A stretch of 64,000 nucleotides of DNA, taken from positions 248,001 to 312,000 of the forward strand of contig NW_026516220.1 of NCBI RefSeq assembly GCF_025602895.1, read 5' to 3'. Shown here in pieces: positions 11,532 through 23,000 of the stretch. Position numbers and translations under genes: made by a program. The number at the start of each line of letters is the position of its first letter. Position 1 is the stretch's first letter. The notes beneath the pieces were generated by a model. The model did no database searches and had not been told where the DNA came from. It saw only the letters and a program-made list of their open reading frames with translations. This stretch comes from Polychytrium aggregatum. Lineage: Eukaryota > Chytridiomycota > Chytridiomycetes > Polychytriales.

Positions 11532-13644
11532 TCAAAAATCGACAAACTGAGACTCATAGACATCCTCGACGTCGCGGCCGTACTCCTCAAAGTCCTCGTC
11601 GTAAATGTCAAAGTTAGAGGTGTCGTCGCTGCCCTTGACCGGCGGGATGTACGGAGCCGGGAGCTTGCGCTGGGCAAGACGCTTCCAGTCCAGGTTCATG
11701 AACCACTTGTGGTTCTTGATGTCGTTGACGCCACCGTGCAGGTTGCCGTAGCGCTTGCTGAGGTTGATCTGCAGCAGCCGCTTGACCAGGTCCTTGGCGT
11801 TGGGCTCGAAGGTGAGCGGGAAACGGATCTTGCCGATGAGGATCTTTTCGTACAGCTTGAACGGATCGTCATCGAAAAAGGGCGGGTGGCCAGCAAGCAT
11901 CTATCCGATAACGACGGCGATTGTGGAGCGGCAAAAAGAAGAATCCGGGGGTGGTAAGTGGCGATCCTCGCAGGGCTGCGCTGGTTCACACCAGTGCGGG
12001 GTGAGCAAGAGCCTACCTCGTAGATCAAGATGCCCAGCGACCACCAGTCGATAGCCTTGCCGTAGCCTTTGCTCAGAATCAGCTCCGGCGCCAAGTACTC
12101 CGGGGTGCCGCAAAGTGTCCAGGTCACATTGTCCGGGATGTACTTTGCGAATCCAAAGTCGGTGATTTTGACGTGGCCCTCCGAGTCCAGCAGGATGTTC
12201 TCGGGCTTGAGATCGCGATAGACAATGTCATGCTTGTGGATGTATTCAAAGGCCAGGGTGATCTCGGCAGCGTAGAACTTTGCGACGGACGGAGGCAGTT
12301 TCTGCGGGCAGATGGATGTGAAGGTAAGCGAATGTCACTGGCAGTCGGACAGGACAGCCGGACGGAGCAATGCAATGCGGTGGCGGCTTTGGCTGCACCC
12401 GCGATCGTGGCTGCTCGAGAGAGCAGATCCCAGTCAGGAAATGGCGTGTCGGGCAATACGACAGGCTTCGCACCGGAGCGGCGGCGGCCTTCTTTCTATC
12501 AGGGGTGCAGCCGCAGAGCAACCCAGCGGACGGATAGACTTACTCCTGATCGGCGCAGGTAGCTGAAGAGCTCACCGCCCTGGACGTACTCCATGACCAG
12601 GTACAGATTGGTGGCATCCTTGAAGGAACCCATCAGGTTGACGAGGAAAGGGTGCCGCAGCTGCTCCATGATCTCCTTCTCGTTCAGGGTGTGCTCGATC
12701 TGCCGCAGCCGGACAATCTTTTCTTTGCTGAGGACCTTGATGGCATAGTAGGTGCCAGTCTGCTTGTGCTTGGACAGATGCACTCGGCCAAAGGCACCAG
12801 TGCCCAGGGTCCGGTGGAGCTGAAAGTCGGCAAGCGCAAACTTGTTGCGGGTGTCCTCGATGGGGGTGGTGGTGTTGACGAAGGTGTGGGGCCGCTGGAT
12901 CTCGCGCGGGCTGGGTGTGCGAACGTCCGAGTGGACCTTGGTGCCATCAGGATTCTGTTGGCTTGGCACGGCGGGATAGGCCGGCTTCTGGATGGCGACG
13001 GTTGGGGTCTTTGGCAGGGCCGATGTGGGCGGCGGAGTGGGTGCGGCTGGGCGGATAGGGACAGGCCGAGGCAGCGAGCTTGCGCTGCGAACGGAAGCCG
13101 AGTCGGCCAGGTGAGCAGAGGTGTCGAGACAGGGCGTTGGCGAGCGGGTGGAGCCCTTGGGCTCGCTGGTGATGGAGACGGCCGAGTCGGCGAGGGTTGG
13201 GGTCTGCGAGAGCGAAGCGCCTTTGAAGGCCTTGGAGGCGACGGTTCGCTCGAGGGAGGCCATAAGATCGATTGAGGGTTCGAGGGGTGGGAGCAGCAGC
13301 GGATCGTCGCAAGGGGAGGGTGGCCGAGCGAGGGGGGATGTGGGACGGGAGGGCCGAGTGGTGGACTGGGTGGAAGGCTGGGTGGACTGGTTGGTGGACT
13401 GGTTGGTGGACTGGCTGGTAAACTGGGCAGGGGACTGGAAGCGAGCAGGACCGGGCGAAGAGGAGGGCACGAAGGAAAGCCGCCTCACAGTCGAGGTGCG
13501 ACGCAGCCAGCGATTGAGAGTGTTGCCGAACTGGACGCTAAGTCGGTGCGCGGCAGTCTTATTGGGCGAAGGGCTTTCTCGGGGCTTGTGGCTGGGGGTC
13601 GCTGGGTCTTTGGCGACGAAGGCAGAACGGAGCCAAGCCAGCAT
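11532..13644 (-). CDS. cAMP-dependent protein kinase catalytic subunit (PKA-C), paralogue 2
   Basis: Second PKA catalytic subunit. Exons in gene order are 13644-12544, 12301-12017 and 11900-11532; phases close and give 584 residues. The first 275 or so residues are Ser/Thr/Pro-rich with a short STNQ repeat. The kinase domain shows [55 protein letters not shown] and a tail ending QFVDF. Introns after SYLRRSG and after GILIYE sit at the same codons as in paralogue 1, so the genes share a common ancestor. A TATA-like element (CATATATT on the - strand, near 13807-13813) lies about 165 bases upstream of the start codon. Upstream non-coding exons cannot be excluded. Confidence 0.93.
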
Positions 13645-14508
13645 CGGAGCCGAGGCAGACCAAAGGCAGCGCGGAGGGAGGGTTGCCAGACGAAGACCGA
13701 CAGAGGACGGATCGGGGGGCGGCCTGGGCGACAGGTCGAAGGGCGGGTGTGCTGGGCTCTCGAGGACCAGAGGACATGGGCCACAAGGGCGGCCTGCGAC
13801 GGACGCAATATATGGGTGTGGTTGGGCATGTTTGGGTGTTTGCGTTCGCGGAAACGCCGTCGGGCGAGCCTGAGCGAGTGCGACATGTCTGGGCGCGATG
13901 TATCCACAGCGACAGCCGGGCTGGTGCTGGTGCTGGTGCTGTGGATGCTGATGCTGGTACTGTGGATGTTACGGATGCTGTGGGTGCTGATACTGATGCT
14001 GATACTGGTGCTGGTCTTGGTGTTAACGGTGCTCTGCTGGCTATGGACATGGAGTGGGCTTGGTCTGGTTTCTGCTCTCTGCAGCATCCGCAACAAACCG
14101 CACAGCACAACGGCAGACACAGCCACAGGCCACACACACGCACGCGTCTGTGTGTCACCGCTCCTGCCTCTCCTGGACTGTGCGACGGTCCACCGGAGCA
14201 AACGTGCCCCTGGCTTGTCTGCAGATCGCCCAATCCCTTGCACAGGGCCGTGCCTCGGCCGCAGGCTCATGCTCCCTCCAGGATTGTCCCTCTGGCATTG
14301 TCTTCTGCCTCGTCGGCAGGCCCGATCATGGCCCGATCACGGCCCGATAGCCAGCCTGCACCGCAACAATCGACCTCGCGGTTGCTCGCTCGCTCGCTCG
14401 CTCCAAGCGCTGCCCAGCCAGCACACACGCCCCGCACTCCAACTGACCTCCTAGCCTCTCCAGCAGACACCCTGCACGCTGCCTCCACCCAGAGTCTCTG
14501 CACAAGCC
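13645..14508. other. Divergent promoter region between PKA-2 and the PARG-like gene
   Basis: No gene is supported. It contains the PKA-2 TATA element and a GCTGGT/GATGCT simple-repeat tract. Confidence 0.55.
13919..14040. repeat. Degenerate GCTGGT/GCTGAT repeat tract
   Basis: About 120 bases of imperfect 6-base units (GGTGCT, GATGCT, GATACT). Confidence 0.8.
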
Positions 14509-16432
14509 ATGCCGCAAGCCCCGCCATTCAACATCCCTGGCGTGTGCAATCGGCCGCCGCTGGCCACGTTCCCGTCCGATGATCTCTTCGCCGACGTGAC
14601 AAGCGAGAAGAGCCAGACGGCCATCGCAACGACACACACCTTCTCGTCGACCCAGTGGCTGTTGCACTTTCACCAGTCCCTCCACTTGCTGTCTCGCAAA
14701 ACCGCCCTGGCCAGCTCGCCGGACAGACGCTCCAACCCTGCCACGAAGCCTGGGGCAGACGAGGCTTCCCACGCAGCCAAGGCTGTGACGGCGCTGCGCT
14801 GCGTCATTCAGATGGGAACCGTGGGTAGATTTCGATGAGCCTGGTTCTCGGTCGTCATCGCAGAGGATATAGGCGGATACGGTGGGGCGATGAGCAACAG
14901 GCCGGCCGGATGAGCAAACAGGCTGGCCCGATGACACTCGCCATATGAAGATGCCGTACCGATAGCGCTGCTCTGACAGCCGGTCCCCGCCTCTCCCACC
15001 AGATATTTGTCTGCAACTACGGCAAGTACCGCCTGCCAAGCGGAGAGGAAGTCGAGCTGCCCAGGCGGGCCCTCGCCAACGCCATCTGCCTCACTCAGGT
15101 TTTCGACCTAAAAAAGCCCTATTCCACCACGGAGCAGCTCAAGCGGTCCACCAACTTTGGCGATGTCCCGTCGCTGCCCAGTCTCCGATCCCGCGGCTCC
15201 ATTGTCGGCCGTTCCGACATTTCCCTTGCCAGCAACACGCACGGATCGACCCTGGGACTCGCGGCAGCGCCAGGATCGCTGTCGCCGGGCTCATCAAAGT
15301 CGTCCGTGTCCAGCAAGGGCTCAATTCCGAGGACAGCTCGAAGATCATCCTATGACATCCACAACATGAGGTCAACTGAGAACGCCCGGCAGCCACCAGG
15401 ATCGATCCAGGGCACGAGGCGCCTTGGCAACTCGGTGGGATCGTCGCTGAACTTGCAGACGGCGCGACCCAAGAACGAGGAACCAAAGAATCTGCTCATG
15501 ACAAGCTCAGTGACCCTCAAGTTCTCGACGCCCTCGCTGAACCAGATCATGGGCCACTCTCAAACCATGCCCAAGATTTATGTCATGGAGGCGGATTGTC
15601 TCGAGGGTGAGCATCGAGTGCTTCCTGCACATCTATCTCCCGGGTCATTCCTGCTTACGGCATATGTGCGGCCCTCCTTCGCAGTCGCCATCCGGTTGGC
15701 AAGATCCACAGGGCCGAGCCAGCCGTCCTTGTATCGTCGCACCAGTCACTCCCCGGCGGAGGATACCGCAAGGGCAACTATGGTCAGGAAGAGCAGGTTT
15801 GCCGCCGATCCAATCTGTGGGAATGCCTGGACGACCCGTACAGCCGCCGCGGCCCGTTGACGCAGTGGAAGTTTCCCCTGCCCGACACAGCGTGCATTAT
15901 TGCGCCGCACGTCTACGTCTTCCGGGAGAGCGAAAAGAAGGGCTACGGATTCATGGGGGAGCCCTTCAAGTTGACCATTGTCACATCGAGCCCGCCCATC
16001 AACCCCCATCCGGAACAGCCGCTGGACCCTCGGGTCGCTCGGTCGCTGTCCAAGAAGATCGAGTCGGCTCTCACCGTCTGCATCCGAGAAAACATACGCG
16101 TAGTTGTGCTGGGCTCGTATGGCTGCGGGGCGCACCGCAACCCGCCCAAGGATGTGGCCCGGATCTTCCATCAGCTCATCCAAAAGCTCTCGAAGGACTC
16201 GGCAGACACAAACGGCAAGCCGTGCTTTGAGCTTGTGTGCTTTGCGTGTCTGGACGACCCGAGCCGACCAAGCGGCTGCGTGGGCGCCTTTCTGGAAGAG
16301 TTTCGGTGTCCGCTCACCACCTGGAAGGACGTGGAGGCAATGGAGCAGCTCGCGAGCGTCGTCGACGATGCCGAGGCAGTAGTCAGACACTCGGAAGCCA
16401 CGCCGAATTCCGAAAATCGGGGTGGGATGTGA
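14509..16432 (+). CDS. Microbial-type poly(ADP-ribose) glycohydrolase-like protein (TIGR02452 / DUF2263)
   Basis: Macrodomain-fold ADP-ribosyl hydrolase of the mPARG family, expected to cleave ADP-ribose from modified proteins. Exon 1 is 14509-14820 and exon 2 is 15003-15606. They encode a long N-terminal region that is Ser/Arg-rich between about residues 140 and 250, then the family entry block ending KIYVMEADCLE. The catalytic block follows in the last exon: VLVSSHQSLPGGG, then GQEEQVCRRSNLWECL, i.e. a GGG-X7-QEE PARG signature, later VVVLGSYGCGAHRNPPKDV, and a TGA at 16430-16432. The join is problematic. The best-looking acceptor (15684) gives a helix VAIRLARSTG that fits the family but is in the wrong frame for the catalytic block. 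A poorer acceptor ending at 15722 restores the frame (541 residues) but deletes that helix. So either a single-base deletion near the GGG at 15711-15713, or unusual splicing. The family call is firm; the gene's integrity is not. Confidence 0.8.
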
Positions 16433-17722
16433 GCCGGGATGTGTGGGATGTGTGGACGATCTGGGAGAGAGAGCACAGCAGCTGTTTGTGACCGTGATGA
16501 GGGTATCTCGGAATGTAAGACTTGTCCCGGGAAAACACACCGCAGGACATCCCGTTCGGCGGCAGATCGCGACCGATCCTGGCATCGTCCATGGAGCGGA
16601 GCTTGCTGGCTGCGACCTGGCTGCGACCTGGCTGCGCTGATCGGCTGGCGATTGGCTCGCGCCACAGATTGGCGTGCGCGTCGCCACACGAATCCCTGAA
16701 TCGCCACCGCCAGTCGCTTGCGGGCGGAGCGTGACCCAGCAACGCGGTCCGGTGCCGCCTGTGTGTCACCGGCAAGACGCAAGCAGGGCGGCCAAGGCAG
16801 ACACAAGGGCCGCGGCAGTGTGGCTGGGTGTTCTGCCACAACGTGCGGGGGAACGTGCTGAGACAGCACACTCGCTCAGCGGCCACGTTGCTGTGGTGCG
16901 GGCATCGTCGGCCAGTCGCACAGAGGCAGTCGCACCATGCCGAGCAGCACAACCACAGGGCAGCACAACCACAACTACAACCACAGCGAGCACGCTGCTG
17001 GCATCCCCCCTTCGGCAACATGCGTGCCTGGTGTGTCGTCACGTCGCTTGCCTTATCGGGGGTGCCGCGTGCTCCCTCGGCGCGTCCGGGGGCCGGTCAC
17101 AAACCGGCCACTTGCCTTTTTTTGCCGCTGCTGGGTCGGCACAGTCGCTGTGTCCTTTCCGCTCTTCTGTGCGACACAGCGCAGCCGCGCCCGAGCCAGT
17201 GTCGCGGACGCGTCTGTGTGGCTGGCGCTTGCTCGCGCCGGCACCACAAGCTGGGCGGACTGCTGCGGCCCGCAGTCTCTGTCGACAGCGCTGCTGCTGT
17301 TTTGGCTGGGCAGCTCGTGCATCACTGCGACTGTGGCAGCATCCCCGCCGCCGCTGTTTCTGTCAACACAATCGCCTCCATCGCCGCGGCCCCTTGTCTC
17401 CCGCGATCCAGCCCCGGCGCCTGCCCCAGCCCCTCCCTCCAGGCGGAGGCTTCCCTCGGGTCTTGGTCTGCTCCTGTCTCCCACCGTCTGTCTCCATCAT
17501 CTTCGGCTCCTGGCCCCTCGCATCGGCCCCAGCAAACCATCCGGACCCGCAGTGCACTTCATCCGTAAGCACACCTTCCCCCCACCCGTCTCCTGGCCGC
17601 TGTCTTTGGCGCGGAGGGCAAGCACACCTGCCGCTGTCTTTGCCAGAGCCGTCGCTTGCCAATCCACCGTGGCTGGAAATGCGCCGCCCACGACCTAATC
17701 GTTATCGTTCCAGGCCGCACCA
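16433..17722. other. Intergenic, about 1.3 kb, promoter side of SH3 membrane protein 1
   Basis: No gene is supported. The distal half is rich in CT and CAGC motifs, as often seen before start codons in this window. Confidence 0.5.
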
Positions 17723-19352
17723 ATGACCACCGCCGCCAGCTGTATCGACCTCGGCACCACAACCGACTGCAAGGAATTTGCAGGCAAGTTCAGCAATCGC
17801 ATCGACCAGCGAGCGAGCGAGCGGGACGATCACTTCCCTCTGTCTCGTCACGGGCAGCAGGAAGAACCGCCCCGTCCTACTCTCTTGGCATTTGCCCCCA
17901 GCTAACTGGATACTTCGACCTTCCGCCAGGCAACTACATCGTGGCTGCCTCCTCCGCCGATGCCGACAACATGGTTAACCAAGGCATTGGTGCCGCGTGG
18001 CAGAGTGCCATGCAGACCCAATTCGCCTGCCCCAACTTTGACGAGACCTCGGTCCGCTACCGGCTGGCCGCCTACTGCGGTCTCCTTGCCGATATCTACA
18101 CCAACTCGGCCCCCAGCAGTGGTGTGAACTGCCCGCAGAACGCCAACCGTCCCGCTACCGCCCACCAAATCTGTCCCTCGGCCCTCCAAGCATACCTCAG
18201 CACCCTGACTGTCCAGTACAACGGCTGCGACCCAAACAACCAGAGCGATGCGCGTGCCCAGGATGTCGCTACGTACCAGCATCTGTTGAGCGATCTGTCA
18301 TCGACCGATACCCCTGGATGCATCAGCGTCATGAGTCTGGAGCAGAACAACACCGGTGGCCAGGGCGGATGCGGTAAGTCGCTGTGCACGGAGATGGCAG
18401 CTCGGTGCCCTTCCAGCAGCTTTTTGCCGTGACACACATGACCTTTTCTCTGGGCACTCTGGCGTGGGGTTCCTGGCTCGATGCTGATGCAGATGCGATC
18501 GGCCTCCCGTCGTCCAGGCTTCCACACCACCGACAAGTTTGTCGCCTACTGTACCAGCAACCCCACGGATCCCTGCTGCAACACCAGCAGCGCCTCCTCC
18601 AGCATCTCTGCGACTCCCACGGCAACTACTTCCAAGGCCGTTGTGGCTGCCCCGGCTACCACTGCTGCCTCGCGTCCTACCGCTGCTGCTGCTCCCAGCC
18701 CGACCCCAACCCAGGCGGCCAGCGGCACCAATATCCCTCTCATCGCCGGTGCTGCTGGAGGAGCCGCCGTCCTCCTGATTGCCACAGTCGTGGGCTTCCT
18801 CTTCCTGCGCAGAAGAAAGTCCAAGGCGGCTCAACACGAGGATGTTTATGACTACGGAAGCACTGCTGGCCCCTTCGGTGGCAACGGCGGAGCCGCCGAT
18901 AACATCCCTGTCGCCGAGACCATGCAGGCCATCTACAACTACGTTCCCAACCTGTCCGACGAGTTGTATATCTGTAAGCACCGTGGCTGCTGTGATGCGC
19001 GAGGTGTCTCGTTGGCGACTTCTTTTAACCCTCCGACCCGAGCTCACCGCGCCGAATCGGCCATGAGTGTCGATCTGTCTCCATGGTCGTGCACTCGCGA
19101 CCAATCGCCGCAACGCACTGAACCCCGTTCTTCCCGACTTGCTTTCCAGACGTTGGAGACACTGTTATCGTCAAGAGCAGCTTCGATGACGGCTGGGCCT
19201 TTGGTTTCAACATGACCACCAAGCAGGAGGGTACCTTCCCGCTTGCCTGCCTGGCTCCCTTCAACGCCCAGGGCCAGGCCGAGCCTGGAAACCAGCAGCG
19301 CCAGATCAAGCAGCGGGCCTCCTCGCTGTACATTCCCCAGGGCGCCAACTAA
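17723..19352 (+). CDS. Single-pass membrane protein with Cys-rich ectodomain and C-terminal SH3 domain, paralogue 1
   Basis: Exons 17723-17783, 17930-18373, 18518-18973 and 19150-19352 close in phase and give 387 residues. Intron 1 has a GC donor (GCAAGT); the paralogue at 42.5 kb has GT at the same site. Residues 1 to about 195 form a Cys-rich domain with blocks CPNFDETSVRYRLAAYCG and TVQYNGCDPNN. A Ser/Thr/Ala/Pro stalk follows, then a glycine-alanine-rich membrane helix (about 235-258) with the basic stop RRRK. The cytosolic tail ends in an SH3 domain split by intron 3 (AIYNYVPNLSDEL, then DDGWAFGFN and GTFPLACL). There is no obvious N-terminal signal peptide, so the topology (SH3 inside) rests on the basic residues after the helix. 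The role is unknown; an SH3 tail suggests a cell-wall or polarity sensor. A close paralogue lies in the same window. Confidence 0.85.
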
Positions 19353-20087
19353 GTCCCTCGGGATGGCTGGTCCAGACTCGGAAGCATCCTGCCTCCGCTA
19401 TTGCTGTGACAATGCCACCCTCGCCCACACCCTCCCCTCGTGCTCGGACTGACAAGCAGTCGCTCGAGCACGACCGCTAGACCCGTGTCATTTCCCTGGT
19501 GATTTTGTCAGGTAGATCTGGATAGAGCCTACACCTTTCCGCCGTCTGTTGAGCCGAGTACGCATCTGCCTCTCGTGCTGCATTGGACCTCTTTTCCCAT
19601 GGCAGCCTCAACGGAACTGGCCCCTTCCCCTACATCCATCTCCCGAATCCTCCCATCCTGTCTACCAATGTTGTTCTTGTCCACTCTTTTCTCGATTTGA
19701 CTTGCGTGTCTTTTGTTCGTTCTCTCTCTATCGATCTGGCCGTTTGCCCTTCGGTGTTCGCACAGCCGTGTATTTTTTTTTTCAAGTCTTGTTTTGTTCT
19801 TCTCCGTGGCCACACCTCCCTGCTTCGCATCCATGTATCCAATCTCCAGGCCCCTCCCTCCAAATATATATCGCGCTGAGATGAAAGGCAGCATCCGCAG
19901 CGGGATTGGGGTTGGTCGCCAACGCAGGGCGCCAATTGGCCGGTTCCAACACCCATGTCCGACTGGTATGGCAAGGGGCCCAATGTACTTTCGGCCCAGA
20001 GGCGCGGGTTTGGCACACACCTTCCTTCGTCAACATCGCTCGTACATCGCTCGCCCAGCCGGATCCGCTGTTCCTCCGCCAACCAGC
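19353..20087. other. 3' flank of SH3 protein 1 and promoter of NLR-like gene 1
   Basis: A pyrimidine-rich 3' flank is followed by a TATA element, AAATATATA at 19862-19870. Upstream ATGs occur between the TATA box and the chosen start, including one out of frame near 19955, so the NLR start codon is uncertain. Confidence 0.5.
19862..19870 (+). promoter_or_regulatory. TATA-like element before the SAM-TIR-NACHT-WD40 gene
   Basis: AAATATATA, in otherwise GC-rich DNA, about 220 bases upstream of the chosen start codon on the same strand. Confidence 0.45.
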
Positions 20088-23000
20088 ATGCCTCATTCGT
20101 TTACGGAACAGGCTGCTGGCCCCGACAGCTCCGTCCTCTGTGAAAACGGCATCACGACTCTGGCACAGGTCCGCTCTGCTGCGTGTGGCATGGCCCCCAT
20201 TCTTCGCATTCTCCCATCTGACACTGCCGCTGCTGCGTCGCCGTGCTTTCTCCCTCTCGCCATCCAGGTTCGAGAGCTTACCACTGAAGAGCTTGTGCGA
20301 ATCGGGCTCAAGACCGGCAGCGCAATATCGCTGCAGCGACTGGCCCGCTTTGAGCCCTGTAGCCGGCTCCTTGCGTCTCTTGGGCTGGCTCATCTGCGCG
20401 ACGTCTTTCTTGACCACGACCTGTTCTCGATTGAGGAGGTAGGCACCATAGAATCAGCTCAAGAGCGCTCTTGATATCTGCAGCGTGCGGCAGGCCCACA
20501 GCGTTGTCTTTGCTTCCAGCAACTCTGAGACGGAACACAACCAAGCTTGCCTCAAAATCTCACTGCCCTGTTCGCCACAACTTTTCTGCCTCGACAGATC
20601 CTCGCCCTCTCTCGTGGCCGACTCAAGCTCCTGGGGCTCAAGACCGGCGAGATTTTGAGGCTTAGGCTTGCGCAAGAACCCGAGGGGCCCAACGACACCA
20701 ACTGGCAACATGCCCCCGAAAGTGTGCAGCGCTTTCTTGCCGACAGCGGATTCACGGGGCTGTCTTCCCGCTTTGCCCAAGAGTCCGTCGACAACTTGAC
20801 GCTGGTATGCGACGCCGCCGGTGCTATTGTGGGGGTGACTAGCGGTCAGCGAGCCCATCATGGACACTTGCTCATCCGCTTTCGACACTGGACATTTGAC
20901 CTGACCTGTGTCCTCCATTCAAAGGTGGGCCTGCTTGAGCGCCAAGACCTGCTCGATCTTGGCCTTGCCAACGACGACGATGTGGCCAAGTTCATCGCCT
21001 TCCGGGACTTTTCTCCAACATCGCCGCTGCGGCAAAACGTAGGTTCGCAGCCGCCCATCTCCGAATCGATGCCGTTTGTCGGGCCGGCGATGCGCTAAAC
21101 GGGGTGGCTCGCTCTGGATCAGCAGAATGCGACTGCCAAGCCGTCACCCGGCGTTCCATCGGAATGCTGACGATTGGCCACATCCTGCCTTTCAGATTCC
21201 GGCCAGCCTCATCCAGTTCCTTGAACATGCAAAGTTGGTGCCGATCTGGCGAGTCTTTGCCCGCCATGGACTCATGACTCTCTCGGAGGTAGGCTGGCGC
21301 CGCCGTTGGGCTCTCTCTCTCTGTCTCAGCCCACCTGCTCACACCCACACGAGACACCACCGGGCTCTGCCAAAGTTCTCTCGTCTCCCTTGTCAAATTG
21401 GCATGGCCACTCTGCATTCCATGCCCATACTGCTTGTTGTGCATGGCAACGTAACACATGCTTCTGCCCATGCAGATCCAGGAGCTGTCCTCGGGCGAGC
21501 TCGAGAGAATCGGCTTGAGCCTGGGCCAGGTCAAAAGGTGCCTGAGATCCGTCCGAGAGCTCTGTTTGAAGCAGTTTTTGGAAGAGCACTCCCTCTCCGA
21601 GCTTCAGGATCGACTGCTGGCCTACAATCACGACGAAGTCAAGAAGGTGAGATTGCATGAACCACCACCTCGACGACATGGTGCTTTCACACACCGATAT
21701 TGGCATCAACAACGAAAGCTGTCAAAAATCCATTGGTGGCGCCTTATTTGGAAGCAAGACACAGCGCGATGTGGCTCCTTGATACCGGAGCACTGGCCCA
21801 TGTTTCCCTGCTGACCGAAACTCTTTCGACTCCACTTCATGTGTTCTGGTGTCGAGCACAGCTTCGCATCATGACCAAGAACGAGTTCAAGCAGCTGGGG
21901 CTTACAGCCTCGCAGATCCAGACCATCCAGACCCGGCTGGACTCTGACCAAGGTGCGTCGAAAAGTATGGTGCAGGGCAGAAATCTGCCTGCCGCCCGGC
22001 ATATCTCACCCTGACCCAGCCGACTGTCGTGGTATACTGACCCTCCTGTTGTTTCAGCCGCAACGGGCTCTCAGACTTTGCTTTCCAAAAGAGTCGCTCC
22101 GACCTCCATGGTGGTTCAGATCAGCAAAACACCGGACGACTATCTTCTGGCGGCGAAAAGCGCTCTGGACACCGTCGCTAGCCTTGAGAACAAGCTCGGC
22201 AACAACAAGTTCGGCGAAAGCCAGCCCGACGAAAACAAGTCCGAAGAACGCAAGCCAAGCTCGGAGGACATTTTCAAGCTTGCCCTGGATGAAAGCTGGA
22301 GATGCAATGACAGCTACAGCACCCACGACTTTTTCTTGAGGTGAGATGTCTGGGGATATTGGGAAACCAAAGGCTCTACCAACTGGATGATTTGATTGCA
22401 ATGTCCGCCGGTTGATGGTCGTCCGTGTGGCGGCGGGCCATAGCTCGCGCTCCAAAATGTTCGCCGACCTCTGCAACATATTCCGTACCCGTTTGTCTCT
22501 GGATAATGCGATGCCTATCCGTGCCCCGTATCCATGCCACTAAAGACCTCAACCCATGATTAATCACAGCTACCGTGTCCTGAGCGAAGAAGTATCGACC
22601 TCCAGGCTCTTTGCCCAACTCAACAAGAACGGCTACCACGCCTACTGGGACAAGAACTGTTTGAGCGACGGCATCAACTGGGAAAGCGGCTTCATCAACG
22701 GCATTGTCCGCTCCAAGATCGTCGTTTTGATGTGCTCCGAGAAAGCCATGGAGCGGGTCATGACCGCGCACGTCACCCCCGACAACTATTTTCTCGAGGT
22801 GAGATGTCGACGCACCCTCAGCGGCGATCGAGACTGAATTTAAGCAAGATAGCGCGCCACGATTACATCGGAGCCATATCCGATTCATATCTGAGCGGTG
22901 CTCAGGCGCCCAGTATCGACCTAACTACCTCTCCGTTGCTGCGCTTGGCGACGCTCAGTGGGAGCTAGCGCTCGAGCACGTCGACGACCCCTCTGCCAAA

